From NCBI GenBank assembly GCA_021811635.1, contig JAJZNS010000040.1, positions 1 through 5,827 on the forward strand: a stretch of 5,827 nt of DNA, in the 5' to 3' direction. The position numbers were made by a program, and so were the translations under genes. The DNA is from Thermoplasmata archaeon. Lineage in GTDB: Archaea > Thermoplasmatota > Thermoplasmata > Thermoplasmatales > Thermoplasmataceae. The notes under the pieces were generated by a model. It made no database searches. It saw nothing but the letters and a program-made list of their open reading frames with translations, and was not told the DNA's origin. This document shows, in pieces, positions 1 to 5,702 of the stretch; within the stretch, counting starts at the first letter, position 1, and each line of letters starts with the position of its first letter.

Positions 1-110
1 AGACCGCATCCAGGATACTCAACACTTCATATATCGACGAGGAGGATTTTGTGAAGGCGATACTGGAGGCAGAAACTGAATATGCGAAGAACAGGAGATT
101 CTGGAGCTAA
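1..110 (+). CDS. C-terminal fragment of an unidentified protein (5' end outside window)
   Basis: An open frame enters from the left edge (first full codon at 3) and ends at TAA 108-110, giving the last 35 residues of a protein. The tail begins TASRILNT, has an acidic stretch (IDEEDF) followed by an amphipathic, probably helical segment (KAILEAETEYAKN), and ends RRFWS. Its codon use resembles the other genes here (AGG, AGA, ATA), and the frame stays open to the window edge. The frame therefore looks like a real gene end rather than chance. I do not recognise the family from this tail and assign no function. It converges on purL, and the two stop codons overlap by 4 bp (107-110), so there is no room for a dedicated terminator between the genes. 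Confidence 0.6.
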   Translation, partial: TASRILNTSYIDEEDFVKAILEAETEYAKNRRFWS

Positions 111-2410
111 AGAAGGGCGTGCAGCGCTCCTCCGTATGCCTTTCTTACTGAATCCACGCTGATCTTGACAAGCGCAACCCCATTGTGAAGAATTTCCAGT
201 TCCCTGCCGCCGGAAGTCCCTATCCTGGTGAGTCTCAGTTCCCCCAGTCCTTTCCGGATTATCTCCTCATTCGAGGGATCGGCTGCAATGACCATCCTGT
301 TTCCAAGCTCTGAAAACATCTTCTGTGAGGGCGTTCCGTAACCGGTGCCGCCGATATCCACCTTCATTCCAATTCCTGATCCCAGGCACATTTCCGCAAG
401 AGCAGTTGCCAGACCGCCGTCAGAGACGTCATGCATCGCTTCTATGACGCCCTTCTGCACAAGCCCCGGGATGCGGGACAAAAATGCCCTCATCTCATCC
501 ATATCCGGAGGATCAATGTTTCCCGCCTCAGTTCCAAGGGAATGCTCGTAAAGGCTGCCATTGAGGCTTGAAACAAGGTTTCCCGCAACAAAAATGGCAT
601 CACCTTCCCTGGAAAGGTACTGCTTTACGGCCTTTTCCGGCCTGTCAAGCAACCCTACCATCATTATTACCGGTGTCGGGATTATGTGGCTTTCCCTGTA
701 TGAGTTGTACAGGCTGACGTTGCCGGATACCACAGGCAGGGACAGATCCCTGCAGACTTCTGAAATTCCCCTGATGGACTCTATGAGTTCATTCATCACA
801 TGACTGTCGGTGGGTGAACCGAAATTCAGGCAATCCACCACTGAATGCGGGACTGCACCGCTGCTCAGTATGTTCATCGCTGCCTCCGTCACGCAGTACT
901 TTGATCCGTTTGCGGGATCGGCGGAAACCAGGATCGGCCTGCTGCCCGATGTCAATGCCAGGCCTATTCCCGAGGGCACCTGGGCAAGAATGAGGCTGCT
1001 GTCACTCGGCCCCTCAATGTTGGGGTTGCCGGAAAGTGGCCCCTTCAAGGTTGATCCTCTGACAGTGTGGTCATACTGCCTGACCACAGGCTCCCTTGAA
1101 CCAATGTTCGGGTTGGAGATCATGTTGATCAGGAGCGGTCCAAAATCTGCAGGTTCCTTCGGCAACAACGTTTTCCTGGGTGATCTTGTCTCATCGGCCT
1201 CCCTCTGATACTCGAGACCGGAAGTCATGAATTCGAGGTCCAGGTCGAGCACCTTTTCACCGTTGTAGGTGATGACCAGCCTGTCACCCTCGACGGTCTC
1301 CCCCACAACAGAAAATTCAGTATCCCACAGCCTGAATATTCCGCTGATATCCTCCAGCCTGTCAGGGTGCACGGCAAGGAGCATTCTCTCCTGGCTTTCG
1401 CTTACCCAGATTTCCCATGGGAGCATTCCCTCCTCCTTGAGCAAAACTTTTTCCAGGTATATCTTTGCGCCTATTCCTCCGGCATGAACGAGTTCTCCGA
1501 TAGCGCTTGACATACCTCCCCCTCCGAGGTCCTTCATTCCCTCTATCAGCCCGCGGTCGGATGCCTCAAGGATGGCATGGATCAGTGGCTCCTCAACGAT
1601 GGGATTGCCCAGCTGCACCGAACGGCTGTCGTCTCTGCCGTGCGCAATGGAGCGGGAGGCAAAGTTGACCCCATGGATGCCATCCCGGCCTGTTCTGCCT
1701 CCCGCGATGATAAGGAGATATCCTGTTTTGGATATCCTGCTCCTTATCACATTAGAGGTACGGATGATGCCCAGGCAGCCGGCATTAACGAGGGGATTGT
1801 GGTTGTATGAAGGATGAAAATATATAGAACCGGAAACGGTGGGTATGCCTACCCTGTTTCCATAGTCCCTGATGCCGGCTACAATACCGGAGAAGAGAGA
1901 CCTTGTTGACATAGATGTCCGGTCGCCTGCAAACGCCGGGTCGCCAAAGAACAGCGAATCAACAAGGGCTACAGGCTGGGCCCCCATGCAGAGTATGTCC
2001 CTAATGATGCCCCCCACACCTGTCGCGGCCCCGCCATAGGGCTCTATGGCACTTGGATGGTTATGGCTCTCCATCTTGAGAACGTAGGAAAATTGATCGT
2101 CAAGTCTCACAACGGCTGCATCGTCCTCCATTGCCAGGTACACGTAATCCCTCTTGAGATCCCTGAAGTATTTCTTCAGGTAGAACTTGGAGGATTTGTA
2201 GCAGCAGTGCTCGCTCCAGGCCTGCGCCATTGCATTCAGTTCAACGTCGGTCGGGTCCCTTTTCTCTCCTGCAAAATACTCCTGTAGGAGCTTCATTTCC
2301 TCAATGCTGAGGGAGAGGCCAAGCCGTTTGCTTAATTTATCAAGGGAACTGCCGTCTTTTCCCAGTATCCCGATGATCTTGCTTGAGGTGCCCTTTACCA
2401 ACGCTCTCAA
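107..2410 (-). CDS. purL: Phosphoribosylformylglycinamidine synthase subunit PurL (small type)
   Basis: This is the synthetase subunit of FGAM synthase (EC 6.3.5.3), which converts FGAR, ATP and glutamine-derived ammonia to FGAM in step 4 of cytoplasmic purine synthesis. The 767-residue length fits the small PurL that needs separate PurS and PurQ, not the roughly 1300-residue fused form. Visible motifs in order: WSEHC (65-69) with the catalytic-type His68; ESHNHPSAIEPYGGAATG (114-131) and GGIIRD (133-138); DLGGGGMSSA (294-303); SESQERM (337-343); SGNVSLYN (562-569) and HDVSDGGLATALAE (660-673) in the second AIRS-like half. All core motifs look intact. The start is a TTG at 2410 that overlaps the purS stop in TTGA, implying translational coupling. 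A second TTG lies at codon 4. The first ATG, codon 39, would remove family-like N-terminal sequence (LSKRLGLSLSIEE), so I prefer the TTG. The stop is TAG. Confidence 0.96.
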   Translation of the reverse strand: MRALVKGTSSKIIGILGKDGSSLDKLSKRLGLSLSIEEMKLLQEYFAGEKRDPTDVELNAMAQAWSEHCCYKSSKFYLKKYFRDLKRDYVYLAMEDDAAVVRLDDQFSYVLKMESHNHPSAIEPYGGAATGVGGIIRDILCMGAQPVALVDSLFFGDPAFAGDRTSMSTRSLFSGIVAGIRDYGNRVGIPTVSGSIYFHPSYNHNPLVNAGCLGIIRTSNVIRSRISKTGYLLIIAGGRTGRDGIHGVNFASRSIAHGRDDSRSVQLGNPIVEEPLIHAILEASDRGLIEGMKDLGGGGMSSAIGELVHAGGIGAKIYLEKVLLKEEGMLPWEIWVSESQERMLLAVHPDRLEDISGIFRLWDTEFSVVGETVEGDRLVITYNGEKVLDLDLEFMTSGLEYQREADETRSPRKTLLPKEPADFGPLLINMISNPNIGSREPVVRQYDHTVRGSTLKGPLSGNPNIEGPSDSSLILAQVPSGIGLALTSGSRPILVSADPANGSKYCVTEAAMNILSSGAVPHSVVDCLNFGSPTDSHVMNELIESIRGISEVCRDLSLPVVSGNVSLYNSYRESHIIPTPVIMMVGLLDRPEKAVKQYLSREGDAIFVAGNLVSSLNGSLYEHSLGTEAGNIDPPDMDEMRAFLSRIPGLVQKGVIEAMHDVSDGGLATALAEMCLGSGIGMKVDIGGTGYGTPSQKMFSELGNRMVIAADPSNEEIIRKGLGELRLTRIGTSGGRELEILHNGVALVKISVDSVRKAYGGALHALL

Positions 2411-2640
2411 CTCAGAATCTTGTAGGACTGTATTACGGGATTCGAGAGGATTTTCTCTGAAATTTCCCTGACCACCTTTTCTGCATCCCCCGATCCTTCG
2501 ATGGTGATCTCGTAGGTCTTGCTGATGCTTATGTTCCTGATCGAGGAATATCCAAGAATCTTCATGTTCCTCGTTATGGTGATGGCTTCTGGGTCTTCTA
2601 CTCCCTTCCTGTAAGTTACTTCCACCCGGATTACGGTCAT
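2407..2640 (-). CDS. purS: Phosphoribosylformylglycinamidine synthase subunit PurS
   Basis: PurS is the small, non-catalytic partner that joins PurL to the glutaminase PurQ and helps pass ammonia between them. The 77-residue length is typical of the family. Recognisable family features are a first beta strand (VIRVEVTYRKG, 3-13), the GVEDPE turn (13-18) leading into a helix with TITRNMKILGY (21-31), a second strand pair around 34-48 (IRNISISKTYEITIEG region), and the C-terminal KILSNPVIQSYKI (63-75), which matches the usual lysine-leucine-asparagine-proline-valine-isoleucine signature. The start is ATG with no Shine-Dalgarno. A TATA-like box sits 22-27 bp upstream, so the purSL mRNA is probably leaderless. 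The stop TGA overlaps the purL TTG start, which fits the two subunits being made together. The gene lies 33 bp downstream of the GGGP synthase stop and could also be reached by read-through. Confidence 0.93.
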   Translation of the reverse strand: MTVIRVEVTYRKGVEDPEAITITRNMKILGYSSIRNISISKTYEITIEGSGDAEKVVREISEKILSNPVIQSYKILS

Positions 2641-2661
2641 CAGTGGGGTATTGCGGCGCGG

Positions 2662-2672
2662 ATTAAATCTTG
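2662..2672 (-). promoter_or_regulatory. Putative TATA/BRE promoter of purSL
   Basis: On the minus strand CAAG-A-TTTAAT reads through 2672-2662. The TTTAAT box lies at -27 to -22 from the A of the purS ATG. The bases between the box and the ATG hold no Shine-Dalgarno. This is the spacing expected when transcription starts at or next to the start codon (leaderless). The box lies entirely in the short gap after the GGGP synthase stop. It is called by pattern and spacing only. Confidence 0.45.
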
Positions 2673-2673
2673 T

Positions 2674-3414
2674 CTATTTTGCCTGCCTGACCGCTGCAAT
2701 AATTGGCTCCAGAACCTCCCTGACTCTCTCCGACTTCTCTGCGACGGTCCCGGTGACCACGATGTCTGCGCCAGCCTGGGCAACCTCCCTTGCAGATTCC
2801 ACGCTTCTGATTCCTCCTCCCACGATCAGGGGAATCCCGATTTTACGCTTAACAAAGGTGATCATATCCGAGGGGACATGTTCAGGTGCACCGCTTCCCG
2901 CTTCCAGATACACAAGCTTCATTCCAAAGAGTTCTGCCATCATGGCATAGGAAGCCGCGCTCTTGAGGTCGTTCCTGCGGACCAGGTCTGCCCTCCCTGC
3001 CCGACCCGCCGTCATTCCCGGTTCCACGATGACATAGCCCATTGAAATGGTTTCAAGCCCAATGCTTTTTATGTACGGTGCAGCCTTGAACTGGTGGCCA
3101 ACAACAAACTCCAGGCTCCCGGAATTGAGGAGGGACATGAAGTATAGGGCATCTGCCTTTTCCGAGACCATTGAAGCTGATCCCGGGAAAATGATGATCT
3201 TGCGATCCGTGACTTTCCTGATAGACTCTATGGATTCATCAAGGATTTTCTTATCAATATCGGTAGAGCCGCCCACCATCAGAAAATCCGTGCCAGACTG
3301 ATCTGCCGCAAGAGCTATCTCGGCTGTCTTGGCAGGGCTCTGCGAAGCAGGGTCAATCAGGGTCATGTGAATCTTTGATTTTTTGAGTTTTTCCTCTATC
3401 TCATTAAATATCAT
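2674..3414 (-). CDS. Geranylgeranylglyceryl phosphate synthase (GGGP synthase, group II type)
   Basis: This enzyme joins geranylgeranyl diphosphate to the 3-hydroxyl of sn-glycerol-1-phosphate, the first ether bond of archaeal membrane lipids (EC 2.5.1.41). The 246 residues form a TIM-barrel of the GGGPS/PcrB family. Motifs seen: HMTLIDP (16-22) with the likely metal-binding Asp21; DFLMVGGS (43-50); IIIFPGS (73-79); YLEAGSGAP (169-177); PLIVGGGIRS (195-204); and AGADIVVTGT (214-223). The glycine-rich stretches form the phosphate-binding loops. The length, the FPGS stretch and the EAGSGAP stretch suit group II enzymes. The residue after the first DP is Ala rather than the more usual Asp, but Asp21 is kept. 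The ATG start overlaps the TGA of the upstream ubiA gene (3411-3414), so the two lipid enzymes are very likely co-transcribed and coupled. A weak G-run about 10 bases before the ATG may serve as ribosome binding site. PcrB-like heptaprenyl transfer is less likely given the neighbour. Confidence 0.93.
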   Translation of the reverse strand: MIFNEIEEKLKKSKIHMTLIDPASQSPAKTAEIALAADQSGTDFLMVGGSTDIDKKILDESIESIRKVTDRKIIIFPGSASMVSEKADALYFMSLLNSGSLEFVVGHQFKAAPYIKSIGLETISMGYVIVEPGMTAGRAGRADLVRRNDLKSAASYAMMAELFGMKLVYLEAGSGAPEHVPSDMITFVKRKIGIPLIVGGGIRSVESAREVAQAGADIVVTGTVAEKSERVREVLEPIIAAVRQAK

Positions 3415-4232
3415 GGAATAAACGCCCCCGAAGCAAAAGCGACGAGTCCAATTATCATCGCGATCTTGGAGAATCTCTGCCCGACATTGGGTTTCGACCT
3501 CGCCACGGCGGCAGAGAAGATGAACACAGCGTCCGCGACAGCCACTGGAATGAGGTATGCATAACTGAAAATCCCGAGGTAATAAGGCAGATATGAGATT
3601 GAAATGGCAACTATTATGCAGGCAAATGAAAGATAGTATGCAGCATCAATACCGTAGCGCATTGGGAATGTCGTTCTGTCAATATCGCCCTTTATGTCTT
3701 CAATATCCTTGATAAGCTCCCTGGAGACCGTAGCCAGTGATGCCATAAGGAAAAGAAGAATCATCCTCAGAACCGAATTTACCACTGTTCCGCCGAAGAT
3801 GAAGATTAGGCCGACGAGAATGCTTATCGAGGCATTGCCTGCCAGTCCTGATCCCTTCGTTTTCAGTTCGTAGGTCACCAGGAGCGCCTCTGCAACGAGA
3901 ACTATCAGGAGCGATACAAAAGGGAGGAAGAGGCCGGCAACCACGACAGGCAGGGCAAACAACATGAAGAAGTAATATGAGGCGTTCCTGGGGGAAATGC
4001 TACCCGATGCTATAGGTCTCCCCGGGTGGTTAATCCTGTCCGTGTCTGCGTCAAGGATATCGTTGAGCACGTTCCCGCCGGACGTGACCAAAAATACGAC
4101 AACGGCCGCAAGGATTACCTGAACCAGGTAAGATTTATAAAAAGCGGCGTTTCCTATGAAGGCCGAAAGAAAAGTGGCAAGAAGACCCATGGCTCCGTTT
4201 ACCGGTCTTGTTATTCTGAAATAGCCTTTCAT
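3411..4232 (-). CDS. UbiA-family prenyltransferase, probable digeranylgeranylglyceryl phosphate (DGGGP) synthase
   Basis: This is an integral membrane prenyltransferase of the UbiA superfamily. The probable reaction adds a second geranylgeranyl group to GGGP to give DGGGP (EC 2.5.1.42), the second ether bond of archaeal lipids. Both metal-diphosphate motifs are present: NDILDADTD (57-65, NDxxDxxxD) followed by RINHPGRPIASG (66-77), and RELIKDIEDIKGD (171-183) with Asp176, Asp179 and Asp183. About eight hydrophobic segments can be seen (roughly 12-30, 37-52, 86-100, 101-120, 134-150, 153-169, 197-214, 218-242, plus 256-272, some possibly merged). The 273-residue length is normal. The RINxPxRP sequence and the overlapping GGGP synthase gene favour DGGGP synthase over quinone or heme prenyltransferases of the same superfamily. 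The start is ATG without Shine-Dalgarno, and a TATA-like box lies 23-30 bp upstream. It is the first gene of the minus-strand cluster. Confidence 0.9.
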   Translation of the reverse strand: MKGYFRITRPVNGAMGLLATFLSAFIGNAAFYKSYLVQVILAAVVVFLVTSGGNVLNDILDADTDRINHPGRPIASGSISPRNASYYFFMLFALPVVVAGLFLPFVSLLIVLVAEALLVTYELKTKGSGLAGNASISILVGLIFIFGGTVVNSVLRMILLFLMASLATVSRELIKDIEDIKGDIDRTTFPMRYGIDAAYYLSFACIIVAISISYLPYYLGIFSYAYLIPVAVADAVFIFSAAVARSKPNVGQRFSKIAMIIGLVAFASGAFIP

Positions 4233-4254
4233 TCAAGATGGGAAATACTTCGGC

Positions 4255-4262
4255 AATATTTA
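4255..4262 (-). promoter_or_regulatory. Putative TATA box of the ubiA-GGGP synthase operon
   Basis: The minus strand carries TAAATATT, preceded by the purine-rich ACTAAAG, which could act as BRE. The box is at -30 to -23 from the ubiA ATG (4232). No Shine-Dalgarno precedes that ATG. The geometry indicates a leaderless transcript for the first gene of the minus-strand cluster. This is inferred from spacing and sequence only. Confidence 0.5.
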
Positions 4263-4314
4263 CTTTAGTCCATAGCTGAAGACACAGTTAACCTGCCTGC
4301 AGATGCAGTCGAGG

Positions 4315-4328
4315 CAAGTATTTGATAA
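4315..4328 (+). promoter_or_regulatory. Putative TATA/BRE promoter of folC
   Basis: CAAG-TA-TTTGATAA on the plus strand places TTTGAT at -26 to -21 from the ATG at 4347. This closely matches the purS promoter (CAAG-A-TTTAAT at the same distance). The upstream TTG at 4332 would be only about 6-11 bp from the box, too close for a normal archaeal start, so the element also supports ATG 4347 as the start of folC. The rest of the divergent 4233-4346 region shows no further convincing site. Confidence 0.45.
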
Positions 4329-4346
4329 TGCTTGACATTCACACGA

Positions 4347-5627
4347 ATGTCAGAGGAGGATCTGGAATTTCTCTACGCGCTGAAACGCGAGGGGATAAAA
4401 CTGGATCTCGATGTTATGAAGGAGCTTGCCGACGGGATGGGCAACCCGCAGGAAAAGTTCAAATCATTCCATGTTGCAGGCACAAACGGAAAGGGATCGG
4501 TTGCCTGCTTCATCTTCAATATACTTTCCCAGAGGGACAGAGTCGGCCTTTACACATCCCCTCACCTTGTTGATTTCAACGAACGAATCATGGTGGAGAG
4601 GGAATTCATCCCCACCAGTTACATTGAGGGTTTCATCCATAAGTACCGGCCTCTGATAGAAGAGCTCGAAACAACCAGGAGGAATCCCACCTTCTTTGAG
4701 ACCACGACGCTGATGGCTTTCCTCTATTTTGCGGAAAACAACTGCAGATACGCTTCGGTAGAAGTGGGGCTCGGGGGGAGACTGGATTCAACCAATATTG
4801 TCATTCCGGCAGTATCCACGATAACAGGCATAGGTTATGATCACACAGACAAGCTCGGTACAAGCCTCTCCGACATAGCGTACGAAAAGGCAGGAATAAT
4901 CAAGCCTAACGTGCCGGTTGTACTCTCGGACAGGAAACCCGAAGTGGTGGCGATTGTCAGGAAAATTGCTGCAAGGAATAATTCAAGACTCATAACCCCG
5001 GGCAGTGACTATAAAGTGAAGGATCTGGAGCTTGGGATAGACGGTACAAGATTCACCCTGAATTCTCCCGCCGGGGAATACCAGATAGAGTCAGAAATGA
5101 TCGGAGATTTCCAGGTCAACAACATCATTTCTGCGATCGCATCGATTGAAGCCGTTTCCCCTGAGGGCATATATGCCAGGGAAATTGAGAATGGCATAAA
5201 AATATCTAGATGGCCCGCCAGGCTGGAACTGGTCTCCAGGAATCCACCGGTTGTCCTGGACTGCGCACACAACCCGCATGCAGCCGGTGCCCTTGTAAGG
5301 AACTGGAAGACTATCTCTGCCGAAAAACCGGTTCTGGTGACGGGAATGCTGAAGGACAAGGATATAATGGGAGTAATGTCCAAGCTCAGCACTTTATCGG
5401 AGGACGTTATATTTACCACGCCAGATGAACCGGAGCGCGCATCAGATCCTGAATACATGCAGATGATTACCCGGGGTATGTTCAGGAAAACCAAGGTAAT
5501 CCGTGATCCGGTAGAAGCCTATCTGGCTGCCAGGAACATGGGGAAGCCGGTGCTGGTCGCGGGATCCATGTATCTTGTGGGTATTATAAAAAAATTTGAG
5601 CACGCTGACATGAGGCCGTTTAAATAA
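4347..5627 (+). CDS. folC: Folylpolyglutamate synthase / dihydrofolate synthase family protein (FolC)
   Basis: This Mur-ligase-type ATP-dependent enzyme joins glutamate to dihydropteroate and/or extends the gamma-glutamate tail of folates. With the ATG at 4347 it has 426 residues, a normal length. Motifs in that numbering: P-loop AGTNGKGS (44-51); YTSPHLVDFNERI (69-81); EVGLGGRLDSTN (139-150); GYDHTDKLG (163-171) and AYEKAGIIK (178-186), with the lysine that is carbamylated in this family; RWPARLE (288-294), the start of the C-terminal domain; DCAHNPHA (305-312); TGMLKDKD (332-339); and VAGSMYLVG (404-412). All key regions are intact. An in-frame TTG at 4332 would add five residues (MTFTR), but the ATG has the better distance from a TATA-like box and neither has a Shine-Dalgarno. 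The gene is divergent from the lipid operon. Sequence alone does not separate mono- from bifunctional activity, nor folate from a modified pterin as substrate. Confidence 0.93.
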   Translation: MSEEDLEFLYALKREGIKLDLDVMKELADGMGNPQEKFKSFHVAGTNGKGSVACFIFNILSQRDRVGLYTSPHLVDFNERIMVEREFIPTSYIEGFIHKYRPLIEELETTRRNPTFFETTTLMAFLYFAENNCRYASVEVGLGGRLDSTNIVIPAVSTITGIGYDHTDKLGTSLSDIAYEKAGIIKPNVPVVLSDRKPEVVAIVRKIAARNNSRLITPGSDYKVKDLELGIDGTRFTLNSPAGEYQIESEMIGDFQVNNIISAIASIEAVSPEGIYAREIENGIKISRWPARLELVSRNPPVVLDCAHNPHAAGALVRNWKTISAEKPVLVTGMLKDKDIMGVMSKLSTLSEDVIFTTPDEPERASDPEYMQMITRGMFRKTKVIRDPVEAYLAARNMGKPVLVAGSMYLVGIIKKFEHADMRPFK

Positions 5628-5647
5628 GCTTTAATAAAGACCCACCG

Positions 5648-5663
5648 GATCAAACTATTGATC
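5648..5663. repeat. Short inverted repeat between folC and cdc6
   Basis: GATCAA-ACTA-TTGATC is a perfect 6-bp inverted repeat with a 4-base loop. It lies 21 bp after the folC stop and just upstream of the TATA-like box of cdc6. No T-run follows on the plus strand, so an intrinsic terminator is not well supported. It could be a regulator site or chance. Confidence 0.35.
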
Positions 5664-5667
5664 TCAA

Positions 5668-5678
5668 TTAACTTAATA
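5668..5678 (+). promoter_or_regulatory. Putative TATA box of orc1/cdc6
   Basis: The AT-rich TTAACTTAATA runs from -34 to -24 relative to the cdc6 ATG at 5702. It is the only such element in the 74-bp gap after folC. No Shine-Dalgarno precedes the ATG. The spacing again suggests a leaderless transcript that starts at or very close to the start codon. Confidence 0.42.
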
Positions 5679-5690
5679 CCTTGCACGGAC

Positions 5691-5702
5691 TGTGACGTCA
5701 CA
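5691..5702. promoter_or_regulatory. Perfect 12-bp palindrome touching the cdc6 start codon
   Basis: TGTGACGTCACA is its own reverse complement. Its last base is the A of the cdc6 ATG, so with a leaderless mRNA it would cover the transcription start. That is a suitable place for a dimeric repressor or for autoregulation by the initiator. It does not visibly resemble the longer origin recognition box sequences known from other archaea. A 12-bp palindrome can occur by chance about once in a window of this size, so function is not established. Confidence 0.35.

Noticed and set aside
345..2287. Several plus-strand open frames of about 70-130 codons opposite purL (for example 810-1208, 1269-1487, 1572-1817, 2057-2287)
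   Set aside because: They lie antisense to an intact, motif-complete purL and have no recognisable protein features; some overlap each other in different frames. They are best explained as shadows of purL.
2651..3301. Plus-strand open frames opposite GGGP synthase (2651-2950 and 3047-3301)
   Set aside because: They are shadows of an intact TIM-barrel gene with all phosphate-binding motifs. No promoter or ribosome binding site supports them.
4293..4308. CTGC/GCAG repeats (CTGCCTGCAGATGCAG) in the divergent ubiA-folC region as a possible operator
   Set aside because: The arms are only 4 bp and no second copy was seen. This is expected by chance.
4351..4361. GAGGAGG just inside folC as a Shine-Dalgarno for a later start
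   Set aside because: No ATG, GTG or TTG follows at a workable distance in frame, and the conserved FolC N-terminal sequence would be lost. It is simply the Glu-Glu-Asp codons.
5009..5494. A 161-codon minus-strand frame inside folC
   Set aside because: folC is intact on the other strand with conserved motifs across this stretch. The antisense product is serine- and isoleucine-rich without recognisable features.
5628..5663. Intrinsic terminator for folC
   Set aside because: The only hairpin (GATCAA/TTGATC) is short and AT-rich and is not followed by a T-run on the plus strand.
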